Shown: positions 33,021 to 44,912 of the stretch, piece after piece | How positions within the stretch are numbered: position 1 is the stretch's first letter | How the letters are laid out: each line of letters opens with the position of its first letter | Assembly (NCBI GenBank): GCA_037951105.1 | Contig: JBAMJV010007487.1 | Location: forward strand, 62,001 to 126,000 | DNA length: 64,000 nt | DNA from: Echinarachnius parma | Taxonomy: Eukaryota; Echinodermata; Echinoidea; Clypeasteroida; Echinarachniidae | Direction: 5' to 3' | The notes under the pieces: model-generated | Told to the model about the DNA's origin: nothing | Databases searched by the model: none | Seen by the model: the letters and a program-made list of their open reading frames with translations, nothing else | Program-made: the position numbers and the translations under genes

Positions 33021-36000
33021 TGATGACAACATCATGTTATTTCTAGACTAAACCACCAAAGATATTCACTTTCGAGCATCAACATGGTTAGAACCCATTT
33101 TTTATTTGCTTGCTAGATGACAAACACTGAGGAAGGATAAGTATTCTGGCAAAAGACCTCAGTTCCCTGAACAAATTGTGCCCTTACCAGTACGCCCATG
33201 CAGCCCAAGGTATCTACAGATCAGTCTTCCACAGGTTAGTCAAATTTTCTTTTGAAACTTTCTTTTTGAAACTTTGAAACATAGCTAAAGCAAACAGATA
33301 ACACTAACAAACACAAACATGAGAAGTGAATTAAAATGCTTTTGCCGAATGAACTAATTTACAGACAAAAGAAAAACCTGCTGAAAAGTATTTATCAACT
33401 ATTAATAACAAAAGATTTGAGGTGATATAGTTATACAGAATCAATAGCCCCTGATCTAAAGGGTGCTATGAACTCTCAATTGGTTATATTTGTTTTATCA
33501 GAAGACTGAAGGCCCTCAAGAAATACTACCAGATAAATGTAATATTTCAGGAATAGGAAAACAAATATGCAATATGTCCCAACACAAATTACATTGACAA
33601 GATTGATGTAATTCATTCAGTTCGCTGTTTTTAGTGGACAATATCAGTGCCAACAATTAATGTGAAGTATCTTGTCCATCTTATAAATGTTACCTTACAG
33701 AGTGGAATACTGTGGTTGGTGTCATACTAATCTGGGGGGGGGGGGGGGGGTTAGGTAGGGGCAAGTATCCCTTAATCCTAACCTTAACCCTGTTGTTTTT
33801 ATCAAATGATATGCCTCTTGTACCTCCATACCCCCCCCCCCCCCCCCCCTTTTCCTCCCACATCCCATTGCCTCAACATTTTTTTCCTTCGTTTTAATAT
33901 TATAATTTTTAATTTGACGGATTTGCGCCCATATATCTGACTTATAAAGTTATACACATGTTTATTATTTTGTAGAATCACATTTACAAAAAGACATGTA
34001 TAAAGATTGGATGACATTAGCAAAAACAAAGCACAGGAAAACATTGCATAGCAGTAAAATCAAAATTATACTGTCATTAAAAGTACACATTTAAAAGGAA
34101 AATAAAAGAAAGAATAATTGCATCATTATTGCGCATAAAATTAATTATAAATCATCTAACATGTTCCCTAAGCAAGTAGATTTGAAATCCCATTGAGTCG
34201 ATGTAAGGACCACCAGGCTCCTGTTGTCAATGGGTTAAAATTGTGAGTTTTACGTTTAAAAGCGTCATATTCATATATGATGGTGGGTGGAGAAGCAACA
34301 GTGAAGGAGGAATGCTTTGTATCAGTCTCATTAACAAAGTAAAGCACTGACCTTCATTTCTAAATCTAAAAGTTGCACAAAAATAGTTTAAATCTGGGTG
34401 TATACAAACACAGAATAGCTGAAATGTCAGTGCAATTGTTGTGAAACATGCATGACCAACCATCCAAACAAAACATGTATATTTTTAAAGAAAAAAGTCC
34501 ATTAAGTTTGGCCGAGTTCCAAAACGGTGACTTTTTGACATCTAATGCCTTCCCGACCAGAAAGATCTAACAAAAGGGGAAACAATTTCAACAGGATTGA
34601 AAATGTACAAAGTTTGGAACTGCATTTAACCTTAGGCATGCAGATGAAGCATCATTTTGAGCAAACTTCAAGTTGTATATGCGAGTAAAAATGAAATTAA
34701 AATGTTACATACACATGACATACAAGTTTCAGTATCTTACCAGAAAAAACAATGAATATGTGTAAACAGAGAGAGAAAGTTTTGATATTTATATTTTGAT
34801 TACCTTATTTCCTCACTACAGGATTACCATAATACCTTCTATAATACATGTATATTGAAGAACATGAAACTCGCAAATAATCATATTTCTACATGGTTTA
34901 AAATATAAAAAAGCATAAGCATTTATAAAAACTTTCTCCTATTGGGTAATATTCCCCCTTTGCTTTCGATCTATGGACACAGATCATTGCATTCAACAAA
35001 TAATTGTAAAAGAATATAGAGAGAGATTGGAATAATAACACATGTATGGTAGTTTGTATTTAGATTGCCTTATTAAATAAAGGTGGTGGGTCCTATTTGA
35101 AGAAGGACATCATAAAGTTGCAAGATACTGATAGACAGCATACTTTGAAGAAAACATTCTCTTTAAAGCGAACCTGAGAAGATAAGGACTAGAAAATAAA
35201 CTTTTGAGTTTTTATTTTATGTTAGTCTCAGAGATCAGAAATCAGTCTCAGAGACTTTTCAATTAGTAGAGCAAATACAGACTCTTTGTTGTACTTTGTC
35301 TTCATACTTGATATTCACAAACCAAATATCAAATCTATTTTTGTTAGAAGATGCCTGTAAAGTGTCCAACTCCACGAAAATTACTTGGAGCTTCCTCGTT
35401 TCTCTTCTACCATGTTGTTTAGCTTATGGTAAGAGAAGAATAAAATAGGGTTAGATTTGTTCAAATGCTCCTTTAGTATGATGATATCTATCATTCAGCT
35501 CAAGAGCGTTAATGAACGGTCATAAACCTCATAAACGTCATAAAGTAATTCATTGTAAAAGCTGACGCATTTTTTTGCTTTTTTAAACAGGAAAGCAGTG
35601 TTCTTTTTCAATGAAACTTTTACATATCATTCGGACATATTTTACAATTATTTTGGTACAGGATTGAAGTCTCAAATGTAATTTTGGGCAATATCTGACA
35701 CTTTACAGGTGCACCTTTTAGCACATGTAATCAAACGTTACTCATTCAGATTCATGCTGTAACAGTATAACATTTTCTACTACTTTGTATGTGATTAGCT
35801 GATAACATGCTTATTATAAGACACTATCTGTGTAGGGAAGTCAGAAGAAGAAATACAAAAGTAAATTTGTATTTACATTTGTTTACAAGGCAAAAGATGT
35901 TTGATTCACCTCTTGCAAAGGTGGGTCATATTCCACACTTGGGTGATCTATGAGAAAGGATTAAGAATGGGGAAAACAATTACAAAAGGATTGCAAAAGA

Positions 36001-36309
36001 ATTATATATGAAGATGTACATAATTACAATGATAATCCTACGTGCATATAGTGTAAATGTATATTTAGAGGGAGATTTGTGATATTAGCATTTAAATGAT
36101 ATCATTATCTAACTTCTTAACAAAATTTAAGGATATGTTGGTTACTGTTATAACTGATTGTCTGATTAAAGTATTATTCCTACACAATCTTCTATACAGT
36201 GAAGGAAAAAGTAGACTAGAACACTCTTTCCACTCTTATCAAACAAAAATTGTTGCTTGTTCGACATTGTTTTTACTTTTTTTAAAATATATTTTAAATA
36301 TTTAAAATA
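33021..36309. other. AT-rich DNA without recognised gene
   Basis: It contains a G run near 33735 and a C run near 33832. Near 34185-34240 there is a relic of the AACCCATT element (CCCATTGAGTCGATG ... GTTGTCAATGGGTTAAA). Frames near 33802, 34227 and 36096 have no recognisable domain. Confidence 0.5.
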
Positions 36310-36725
36310 TTCTTTGGCAAAATATTTGTCTTTTATTGGAAAAGTAGGTCATATTTACCCTAATCCATTCTTTGTATGTTTTAAAATATAGAAAAAAGTA
36401 AATCTTGCATTGAAGTCTAAAAGAATATGTGTACTATATGTTTTGTTTGTTTTGCTTTTGTTTCTATCTTGAATACAAATGGGCAAAATACTGCCTACTT
36501 TCCAAAGTGGGTCATATTTTAACCCCACTTTTCTCATTATGTTTGGTATCAAGCAAGTGGCAACAAAATATGTAGGCCTTGCTTTCAAGTCTTTTTGCAT
36601 TTAATTTGTTTCTGTTTTAGTCATTACTTGGCAAAATAAGGCACAATTCAATCTTACTTTCCTTATTGTGCGATGTAAATCAAGTCCAATAGAATATGTG
36701 TAAAATTTGATTTGCATCCAGATGA
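36310..36725. repeat. Degenerate tandem repeat, 3 units
   Basis: GGCAAAATA starts each unit (about 36316, 36482, 36631). It is followed by a CTTTCC/TTATT segment, AATATGTGTA.. or AATATGTAGG, and TTGCATT-like ends. Divergence is high. Confidence 0.55.
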
Positions 36726-37689
36726 GGAATAGTTATTATAATCTAATAAACAATTAATCAATTACCTATTTATATTGTTATTACAACCTTTGCATGCAGT
36801 TTATTCTCTGACAATGTACTTTTAAAATTACATTTAAACTTTGATTGCCTTTTCCTGAAAAACCTTGCCCCTCAAGATCAATATTGATCCATGTTTTTGT
36901 TTTTCAAATCATGGAATAATGTGCTGGGAATCAAAATTAAAAAAGGATAAAATTGTTGATCTACAGTATGTCCAAACTTAGTCAATTCTTCTTAATTTTG
37001 ACCTTGGTTGTGTTCAACCATTAGCACAATAACTTGATTTCACTGGGCATGACATATGCCAAGACTCATGAAGCCAAGGTCAGCATTGACGTTAATTTCA
37101 TTATTTTCATCATCTTTTCACGAAGTATTCAACCTTTTTAGTCGACAGTTCCAGTGATCGCTTAACCTCCATATTGAAATAACTATTGTAATATATTTTG
37201 GAAATATCAAAAACAATAAGACAATAATAGTAAGTTGACTGTGTGAAAATACTTGTTTTTGATTCAATAATAAGACAATTCCACCCATTTATTTAACCCA
37301 TTTCAATCATTTGAATGATGTACTGTTTATTTGTGTTTATCACTATGTACAATTGAAGGTCATGAGGGCGTCTTTAGGCAATGGTGGCTGATGGAGCGGA
37401 ATGTGTTTTGAAGTATGGTTGACATATCAACAATGTCAGAATGTATTGTTTTGATATACACTTAGTGACCACAAGTCACAAAACTATAGCAACAAAATTA
37501 CTTAGAGATTTAAAGAGAAACAGCACTTAGATTAGAGAATTTTAAAGGTAGTTCAGATTGGTAATCAGATGTGCTGTGCCACCTTGCAAAAGCCTTGCAC
37601 ACGGTGTGGAATACACACTGGTTCAGTGTTATGCAGTCCACACAGACTAGCCTAGTACAAAATGGTGATTTGTAGTGTGGTTTTAAATT
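36726..37689. other. AT-rich DNA without recognised feature
   Basis: No gene was recognised. A minus-strand frame at 37510-37698 has no known domain. Confidence 0.5.
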
Positions 37690-37990
37690 AGCTACCATTC
37701 ACTTACTTAATTAGTTTCAATTGTGGTAAAGTTCCTTTAAATTCTAGGCATCAAGTTATTTGTTTATGATCTCTATTTTTGTTTTAAATTTTCTACAAAA
37801 ATAGTTTGTAAGTGGGTGTAGTTGTTGAATAGTTATCACTAACTTTACTTCACTATTTTGGATTATGGTAAAGTTCTTTTAACTTCCATGCATTAAGTTA
37901 TTTCTACAAGTATTTTTTGTTTTCATTCTTGTTTTCTACAAAAATAGTTGTTATGTGGGTGCGGCTGTTGAAGAGTTACCAATCATGCTT
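37690..37990. repeat. Two tandem copies of about 150 bp
   Basis: GGTAAAGTTC.TTTAA.TTC, GCAT.AAGTTATTT, TTTTCTACAAAAATAGTT and GTGGGTG..G.TGTTGAA occur in the same order at about 37715-37830 and 37868-37972. Confidence 0.75.
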
Positions 37991-38285
37991 GACACATCAC
38001 GGTTGACGTTTCAAAGTATTCTCACATAAATTCTGTCTCCCAAATCAAATGAAAAATTATATCCTTGATTGAGCCTTAAATCCCATGAATATATGCTACC
38101 TTGCATATACTTCCAGCAATTAGTTGATAGAATTCATAGGATGAGTGTATACCCTTTAATGAATAAATCATGTTGCGTGCATGCAGTTGGGGAGGGAGGG
38201 GACAAGGGGAGGGGGGGGGGGGGGGGGAGGGGAGGGGATTTGCTCCTTGGTATAAAAGGCCCATGAATACAGAACTATAATTGTA
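37991..38285. other. Flank of the Helitron-like element with a G-rich stretch
   Basis: A GGGGAGG-rich stretch with an 18-G run lies at about 38188-38236. Otherwise unassigned. The last base, A38285, is the 5' target base of the next element. Confidence 0.6.
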
Positions 38286-41200
38286 TCCCCCGAACCACTT
38301 CGGGGGATACTATGGATTTGGCCTCGTCGCGCCGCCGCCGCCGCGTCCGCCGCAGAGATTTTCTTGTGAACGCTCTACAGGTCCGAGTTCTTGTCCGATC
38401 ATTTTCTAATTTGGTATGAAGGTGTATTAAGGAAAGAGGATGAAGCCTATTGATTTTGGTGTGGGGCGGAGTCCTGGTTGCCATGGTAACCATGATATAA
38501 AGAAATAGTTAAGATTACCTTGTGAACGCTCTACAGGTCCGAGTTCTTGTCCGATCATTTTTTAATTTGGTATGAAGGTGTATTAAGGAAAGAGGATGAA
38601 GCCTATTGATTTTGGTGTGGGGCGGAGTCCTGGTTGCCATGGTAACCATGATATAAAGAAATAGTTAAGATTACCTTGTGAACGCTCTACAGGTCCGAGT
38701 TCTTGTCCGATCATTTTCTAATTTGGTATGAAGGTGTATTAAGGAAAGAGGATGAAGCCTATTGATTTTGGTGTGGGGCGGAGTCCTGGTTGCCATGGTA
38801 ACCATGATATAAAGAAATAGTTAAGATTACCTTGTGAACGCTCTACAGGTCCGAGTTCTTGTCCGATCATTTTTTAATTTGGTATGAAGGTGTATTAAGG
38901 AAAGAGGATGAAGCCTATTGATTTTGGTGTGGGGCGGAGTCCTGGTTGCCATGGTAACCATGATATAAAGAAATAGTTAAGATTACCTTGTGAACGCTCT
39001 ACAGGTCCGAGTTCTTGTCCGATCATTTTCTAATTTGGTATGAAGGTGTATTAAGGAAAGAGGATGAAGCCTATTGATTTTGGTGTGGGGCGGAGTCCTG
39101 GTTGCCATGGTAACCATGATATAAAGAAATAGTTAAGATTACCTTGTGAACGCTCTACAGGTCCGAGTTCTTGTCCGATCATTTTCTAATTTGGTATGAA
39201 GGTGTATTAAGGAAAGAGGATGAAGCCTATTGATTTTGGTGTGGGGCGGAGCCCTGGTTGCCATGGTAACCATGATATAAAGAAATAGTTAAGATTACCT
39301 TGTGAACGCTCTACAGGTCCGAGTTCTTGTCCGATCATTTTCTAATTTGGTATGAAGGTGTATTAAGGAAAGAGGATGAAGCCTATTGATTTTGGTGTGG
39401 GGCGCGGTCCTGGTTGCCATGGTAACCATGATATAAATAAATAGTTAATATTACCTTGTGAACGCTCTACAGGTCCGAGTTCTTGTCTGATCATTTTCTA
39501 ATTTGGTATGAAGGTGTCTTAAGGAAAGAGGATGAAGCCTTTAGATTTTGGTGTGGGGCGGAGTCCTGGTTGCCATGGTAACCATGATATAAAGAAATAG
39601 TTAAGATTACCTTGTGAACGCTCTACAGGTCCGAGTTCTTGTCCGATCATTTTTTAATTTGGTATGAAGGTGTATTAAGGAAAGAGGATGAAGCCTATTG
39701 ATTTTGGTGTGGGGCGGAGTCCTGGTTGCCATGGTAACCATGATATAAAGAAATAGTTAAGATTACCTTGTGAACGCTCTACAGGTCCGAGTTCTTGTCC
39801 GATCATTTTCTAATTTGGTATGAAGGTGTATTAAGGAAAGAGGATGAAGCCTATTGATTTTGGTGTGGGGCGGAGTCCTGGTTGCCATGGTAACCATGAT
39901 ATAAAGAAATAGTTAAGATTACCTTGTGAACGCTCTACAGGTCCGAGTTCTTGTCCGATCATTTTCTAATTTAGTATGAAGGTGTATTAAGGAAAGAGGA
40001 TGAAGCCTATTGATTTTGGTGTGGGGCGGAGCCCTGGTTGCCATGGTAACCATGATATAAAGAAATAGTTAAGATTACCTTGTGAACGCTCTACAGGTCC
40101 GAGTTCTTGTCCGATCATTTTCTAATTTGGTATGAAGGTGTATTAAGGAAAGAGGATGAAGCCTATTGATTTTGGTGTGGGGCGCGGTCCTGGTTGCCAT
40201 GGTAACCATGATATAAATAAATAGTTAATATTACCTTGTGAACGCTCTACAGGTCCGAGTTCTTGTCTGATCATTTTCTAATTTGGTATGAAGGTGTCTT
40301 AAGGAAAGAGGATGAAGCCTTTAGATTTTGGTGTGGGGCGGAGTCCTGGTTGCCATGGTAACCATGATATAAAGAAATAGTTAAGATTACCTTGTGAACG
40401 CTCTACAGGTCCGAGTTCTTGTCCGATCATTTTCTAATTTGGTATGAAGGTGTCTTAAGGAAAGAGGATGAAGCCTATTGATTTTGGTGTGGGGCGGAGT
40501 CCTGGTTGCCATGGTAACCATGATATAAAGAAATAGTTAAGATTACCTTGTGAACGCTCTACAGGTCCGAGTTCTTGTCCGATCATTTTCTAATTTGGTA
40601 TGAAGGTGTATTAAGGAAAGAGGATGAAGCCTTTTGATTTTGGTGTGGGGCGGAGTCCTGGTTGCCATGGTAACCATGATATAAAGAAATAGTTAAGATT
40701 ACCTTGTGAACGCTCTATAGATCCGAGTTCTTGTCTGATCATTTTCTAATTTGGTATGAAGGTGTATTAAGGAAAGAGGATGAAGCCTATTGATTTTGGT
40801 GTGGGGCGGAGTCCTGGTTGCCATGGTAACCATGATAACCATGATATAAAGAAATAGTTAAGATTACCATGTGAACGCTCTACAGGTCCGAGTTCTTGTC
40901 CGATCATTTTCTTATTTGGTATGAAGGTGTATTAAGGAAAGAGGATGAAGCCTATTGATTTTAGTGTGGGGCGGATTCATGGTTGCCATGGTAACCATGA
41001 TATAAAGAAATAGTTAAGATTACCCTGTGACCGCTCTACAGGTCCGAGTTCTTGTCCGATTATTTTCTTATTTGGTATGAAGTAGGCTTGGGCGGTGCTG
41101 CCCCAGCTTGGAGTCGATTCTGATTCCATACCCATGTCTCGGTTCCGAGAAGAATCGGTTCTGAGATCGTATAGCGTACATGTACACATAACTCATACAA

Positions 41201-41312
41201 TCACACAATCAGCTCTGTGTATGTGAGAAGGTAACTCCACAAAAGTGCAATGCAATTGGTTCGGGGGATACATGTGCTCGGCTGCGCGACCCGCCGAGCG
41301 CGCAATTTCTAG
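38286..41312 (+). mobile_element. Helitron-like element carrying a satellite array
   Basis: The 5' end is TC (TCCCCCGAACCACTTCGGGG) after an A. The 3' end is CTAG (41309-41312) before a T. Upstream of it is a stem of GCTCGGC (41276-41282) and GCCGAGC (41293-41299), with a loop of 10 and a 9-nt gap. A|T insertion, 5' TC, a 3' hairpin and CTRR are the standard Helitron end features. The word TTCGGGGGATAC occurs in both ends (38299-38310 and 41260-41271). Almost all the interior is a 156-bp tandem array. No helicase or Rep frame is present, so it is non-autonomous. Central tandem repeats of similar size are known from pearl/Helentron-type elements of bivalves. Confidence 0.85.
38364..41078. repeat. 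156-bp satellite, about 17.4 units, each with an X-box
   Basis: The period is 156 bp, read from TTGTGAACGCTCTACAGG at 38364, 38520, 38676 and so on. Units are nearly identical. Each complete unit contains GTTGCCATGGTAAC (first at 38477-38490, 17 copies in all). This fits the RFX X-box consensus GTNRCC-N(0-3)-RGYAAC. A set of variants (GAGCCCTGG at 39250/40030, GCGCGGTCC at 39402/40182, AAGGTGTCTT at 39511/40291) recurs exactly 780 bp later, so a block of five units was duplicated. One late unit near 40830 has an extra 10 bp (CCATGATAAC). The last units are more diverged. Confidence 0.97.
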
Positions 41313-41556
41313 TTATTTAGTTAATTTGTAAAGATTCCCAAGTGAATTTTCACATATTTCTCTTTATCATCAATCAATTGATAAACATACTCAAATGTTG
41401 CAATATCAAAGTCCAATAAATGTGCATGGGGACACTATGCATTTAGCCCCAAAATGGCCACATACATTTTAATTGAGTGCAATCATTTTTAGCCCCCACC
41501 CCTAATTTGTTTTTGTTTGCATTTGCCTCGATTGTACTTCATCACAATTTCATATT

Positions 41557-41600
<44 letters not shown>

Positions 41601-42753
41601 TGTTATTATTTTTGCTTGCTCGTTTGTTTGTTTTTGGTGGTGTTGTTTTTTTTTTCTGGGGGGGGGGGGGGGAGGGGAGCATGGCTTTTTTTCCCAGGAA
41701 AATTCTTCTCACTAGTGATTATGGTAATTGTATGGTAAAAAGAACATGGGAAAAGTACACAGTGGTACAAGTCTATGGTGGTACAAACATGGTTTGGAGC
41801 AAAGGAACGCTCATACAGCTCTCGCAACCCTTTTGTCTTTCCCATCAAAGTCAAACAGGTTTCTCTGCTTTTCAGATTTGTTTAGGGTCACTAGAGTCAT
41901 GGCTTCTACTTGTTAAATCCCCTTTCTGCTCAGTGACTAAAAGTACCACTTTTAAAGGGACATATCACAAAAATACCAACATTTAACATTCAGATTCAGA
42001 AATGAAAGCAATTGAATTTCATCTTTGCATTCTAGTCACATGACTGTAAAATGTAAAGATGTTTTAAATCTAAAAATGCAACAAAATATGTACTTTCAAA
42101 AGTAAATTCAGGACTTTGCGCATCATTGTAATCTTCAGTCCTGTGCTTTTATGTAATAAATGACTAGCTACAGAAGGATAGAAACACAGAAATGATGACT
42201 AGAATTATGACAGGAACCCATGCTAAATTCACATGAACATGCAATTTGATTTGAATTAATACAGAATGGATTTCTGTCTGAAATGTGATTTCAAACAAAA
42301 CACAATTGCTCTCTATTAAAATAATCTCAAGTTTTATGGTGAAAATCAAATCCCTCAATGTGCCTTTAACATTACATGATAGCAATCTAGGTGTTGGAAT
42401 ACAATGCAAAATTGTATTCCAAATGGTCAGCACATTTGTTCATGTAACAAAGTTCGTTTTGATTAATCATAATTTCATTATATATTTGCCTTCATCTGGA
42501 TTTCAATGTTCTGTTACTGGAACTCCATTGTGATGCTCGATTTCAATTTTCTACAGCCGTGATATCTGTGCCATTAATAATTAGTTGGATTAATTAGGAA
42601 CTTGGAATAAAAACAGTGTCCTTGAAATGTATCCCATATCTAGAGCACAATGCATTCGATCTGTTCAGAATATAATCTGTTATAATAACTATAATATTGA
42701 AAACGGTTTCAATGTCCATTTAAAAAATATGTATGGGAAAATTAAGATTCTAC
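41313..42753. other. Unassigned DNA with a GT microsatellite
   Basis: (GT)n of about 18 repeats lies at 41560-41597 and a G run near 41659. The plus-strand frame at 41477-41986 runs through both low-complexity tracts and shows no domain. No gene is called. Confidence 0.55.
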
Positions 42754-43476
42754 TATGGGGCCATTCTTGGTCACGTGTGTGACCCAAAATATGAAAAATT
42801 TTGAAATAGGATGCTAATATTTCAGTAAGTATAGGAGGTATGATGATGTGAACTTCATATATGACTTGCATATGTTAAAGTCTTTCAAGTGTAACACAAA
42901 AGATTTTATTAGGATTACGTTACCCAAGGACAGAGGTCAAATGGCATCGGTCACGTGTGTGACTTTGCACGGGAGCATTTTTGAAGAAATTTGTTAAAAC
43001 TCAATTTCACTTTGAAAATCCTGTGAGATATGAAAAGCTCAAATGTTCATATTAGTATCAGACAACAGATATCTGTAAGTAAGAAAAATGGTACAAAAAT
43101 AAATAAACTCAAACAATTGTTTTTTAATGTATGTTATTGTGTGGGGATGTCTGGGTCACGTGTGTGACATACTGTACAATGTGAATGAAATGGAAATTTT
43201 ACAAATATTAGGTTTAGATAGTAACATGAAGTTCAATTGTCACAAAGTTGGGGTAATCAACATGTACAGGAGAGTAAGAGGAATGAGCTAGCTTAATTAT
43301 TTTTGGAGTTATGAATTTTTTAAAATATTGAATTATGCAAATCTATGCAAATGAGTAATGAATTTTCAATATTTTATAAAACCTTAGATATTGATCTTTC
43401 CAATAATGGAATAAAACAACAGAAAAAACAACTTTATTTTTTCCAAAAAAGTTTCACTTTTCAAAGAATGGCCCTA
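42754..43476. mobile_element. TIR element with three copies of GGTCACGTGTGTGAC
   Basis: The ends are TATGGGGCCATTCTT on the left and AAGAATGGCCCTA on the right (other strand: TAGGGCCATTCTT), perhaps with a TA target duplication. The perfect 15-mer GGTCACGTGTGTGAC occurs at 42769-42783, 42949-42963 and 43154-43168, always on the plus strand. Its core GTCAC-N4-GTGAC is an inverted repeat and contains the E-box CACGTG. It has no coding capacity, and the intervening sequence is AT-rich and not repeated. Confidence 0.75.
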
Positions 43477-44097
43477 TGATGGAAATATATAGGGAGTACA
43501 GCAAATTGTTTGTATTTGAATCACTGTTTTACCATGACATATGCATTTACTACGCTTGAATAACTTTGAGAAGTTTTAGTACACAGACCATTAAGCACAA
43601 CAACACTATTTAACAAAATCATATCATTCATATTCTTATCTCATTAACCATTCAGGACTGGTTTTAAAATACTCCCATTTGGGTTTATGGAGAATGCATG
43701 TTGTACCAACATCAACTCAGCTTCAAAGGGTTAATAGCCTTCTTGGAACAGGTTGGACATTATAAATGGGAAACTTTGCAAGTCAATGCCTTTATGACAA
43801 CATATAGGAGTGATACATTTCAATACTGAATAGAATTACAATTGTTATATTTACACCAGTGGATGGTTATTTACAAACTTAGATACTCAACAGAAATACA
43901 AATGTGAACAGTTATTTATAAACTTAGATAAGAAATAAGTTGTTGGAAAAGGTAGATAACCTAGACCTAGTTCTGCGATCAAGCAAAGTTTTTGAAAGTA
44001 GGGTATGGTTGGAACATGATATGATAAATGTATAAACAGCTGCCACAGAAGTTCAAACCAAAATAATGTTTGCCACTGACTGCACCACAGTGCCAAT
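43477..44097. other. Unassigned DNA with one dispersed AACCCATT element
   Basis: At 43644-43734 a single reverse copy of the 90-bp unit family is present (TTAACCATTCAGGACTGG ... TATGGAGAATGCATG ... AAGGGTTAA). The rest shows nothing recognisable. Confidence 0.65.
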
Positions 44098-44531
44098 AGC
44101 GTCTTTTCGCTCGGCGACGGGACTATGGCTACAACGCTAATCTTAGCGGGGGGTCGCACTCAGAGCGAAAATTTCCCCGTAGCGGCCAAACCTAGGACGG
44201 TAGTTCGCCGAATTAACGTCGGGCGTAGAGCCGCTACGCGGGTACGTGATCAGCCAATCAGAGCGCTTGGACGGCGAGGCTCGCTGCCTCACGTGTTTCA
44301 TGCACTGATTCGTACACACGCGCTGCATGCACAGTACAGTATGTTGTGATTTGTACTGCCTATACCGTATGCTTATAGTACAACATGCATGATAAATGGA
44401 ACGAGTGAAACTCCCGCGTATTCAGAATTGCGAAACTGCAAATAGATCGCGACGGTAGCCAGAGTACGGGGACGATCAAAGCTAATTTAATCCCCCGTAG
44501 CCGCACTCCCGTCGCAGAGCGAAAAGACGCT
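44098..44531. mobile_element. GC-rich TIR element, AGCGTCTTTTCGCTC ends, copy 1
   Basis: Left: AGCGTCTTTTCGCTCGGCGA. Right: GTCGCAGAGCGAAAAGACGCT. Both subterminal regions carry CCCCGTAG and GGCTAC-type words. It matches 54944-55308, for example GTACTCTGGCTACCGTCGCG (other strand) and GGGTCGCACTCAGAGCGAAA. Frames at 44125-44349 are transposon DNA. Confidence 0.88.
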
Positions 44532-44774
44532 ACTGACCCACTGTGCAACTGTGGGTATGATAAAGTTCAAGATATTCTTTGGTTGGTAATAATTTTTGAG
44601 CAGTCTTGACTATTTTAAGTAGTTGAGAAACTAGATGGTAGTAAAAACTGCATGTTATGTATCATGCATCGTTTAACTGACGTCTCTCCAATGGATACTA
44701 AAGATTTTCATTGCACTGAAAATCATCGGAATTTAATTTCATTTTCGTAATTCTTTTTGTCTTCGAACTGAGCA

Positions 44775-44912
44775 GGGTGGTGTTGCATAAAAGTTGCGAT
44801 TGATCAGAAAACACCTGCACTTCAGCCAATCAGATTTGCACATTAATGTGCATTTTCTGACTTGCATTAGACAAACTTTGCTATTAATCACAACTCTTTA
44901 TGCAACACCCCC
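44775..44912. mobile_element. Foldback MITE, third copy of the 510-652 type
   Basis: GGGTGGTGTTGCATAAAAGT at the left pairs with ACAACTCTTTATGCAACACCC at the right. The middle carries CAATCAGATTTGCACATTAA and TTTTCTGACTTGCA, as in 3657-3824. A C run follows the right end. Confidence 0.75.

Noticed and set aside
38364..41078. CRISPR-like regular array
   Set aside because: Units are contiguous 156-bp repeats without unique spacers, inside a eukaryotic Helitron-like element.
41477..41986. 169-codon plus-strand frame
   Set aside because: It runs through a GT microsatellite and a G run and has no domain or conserved pattern.
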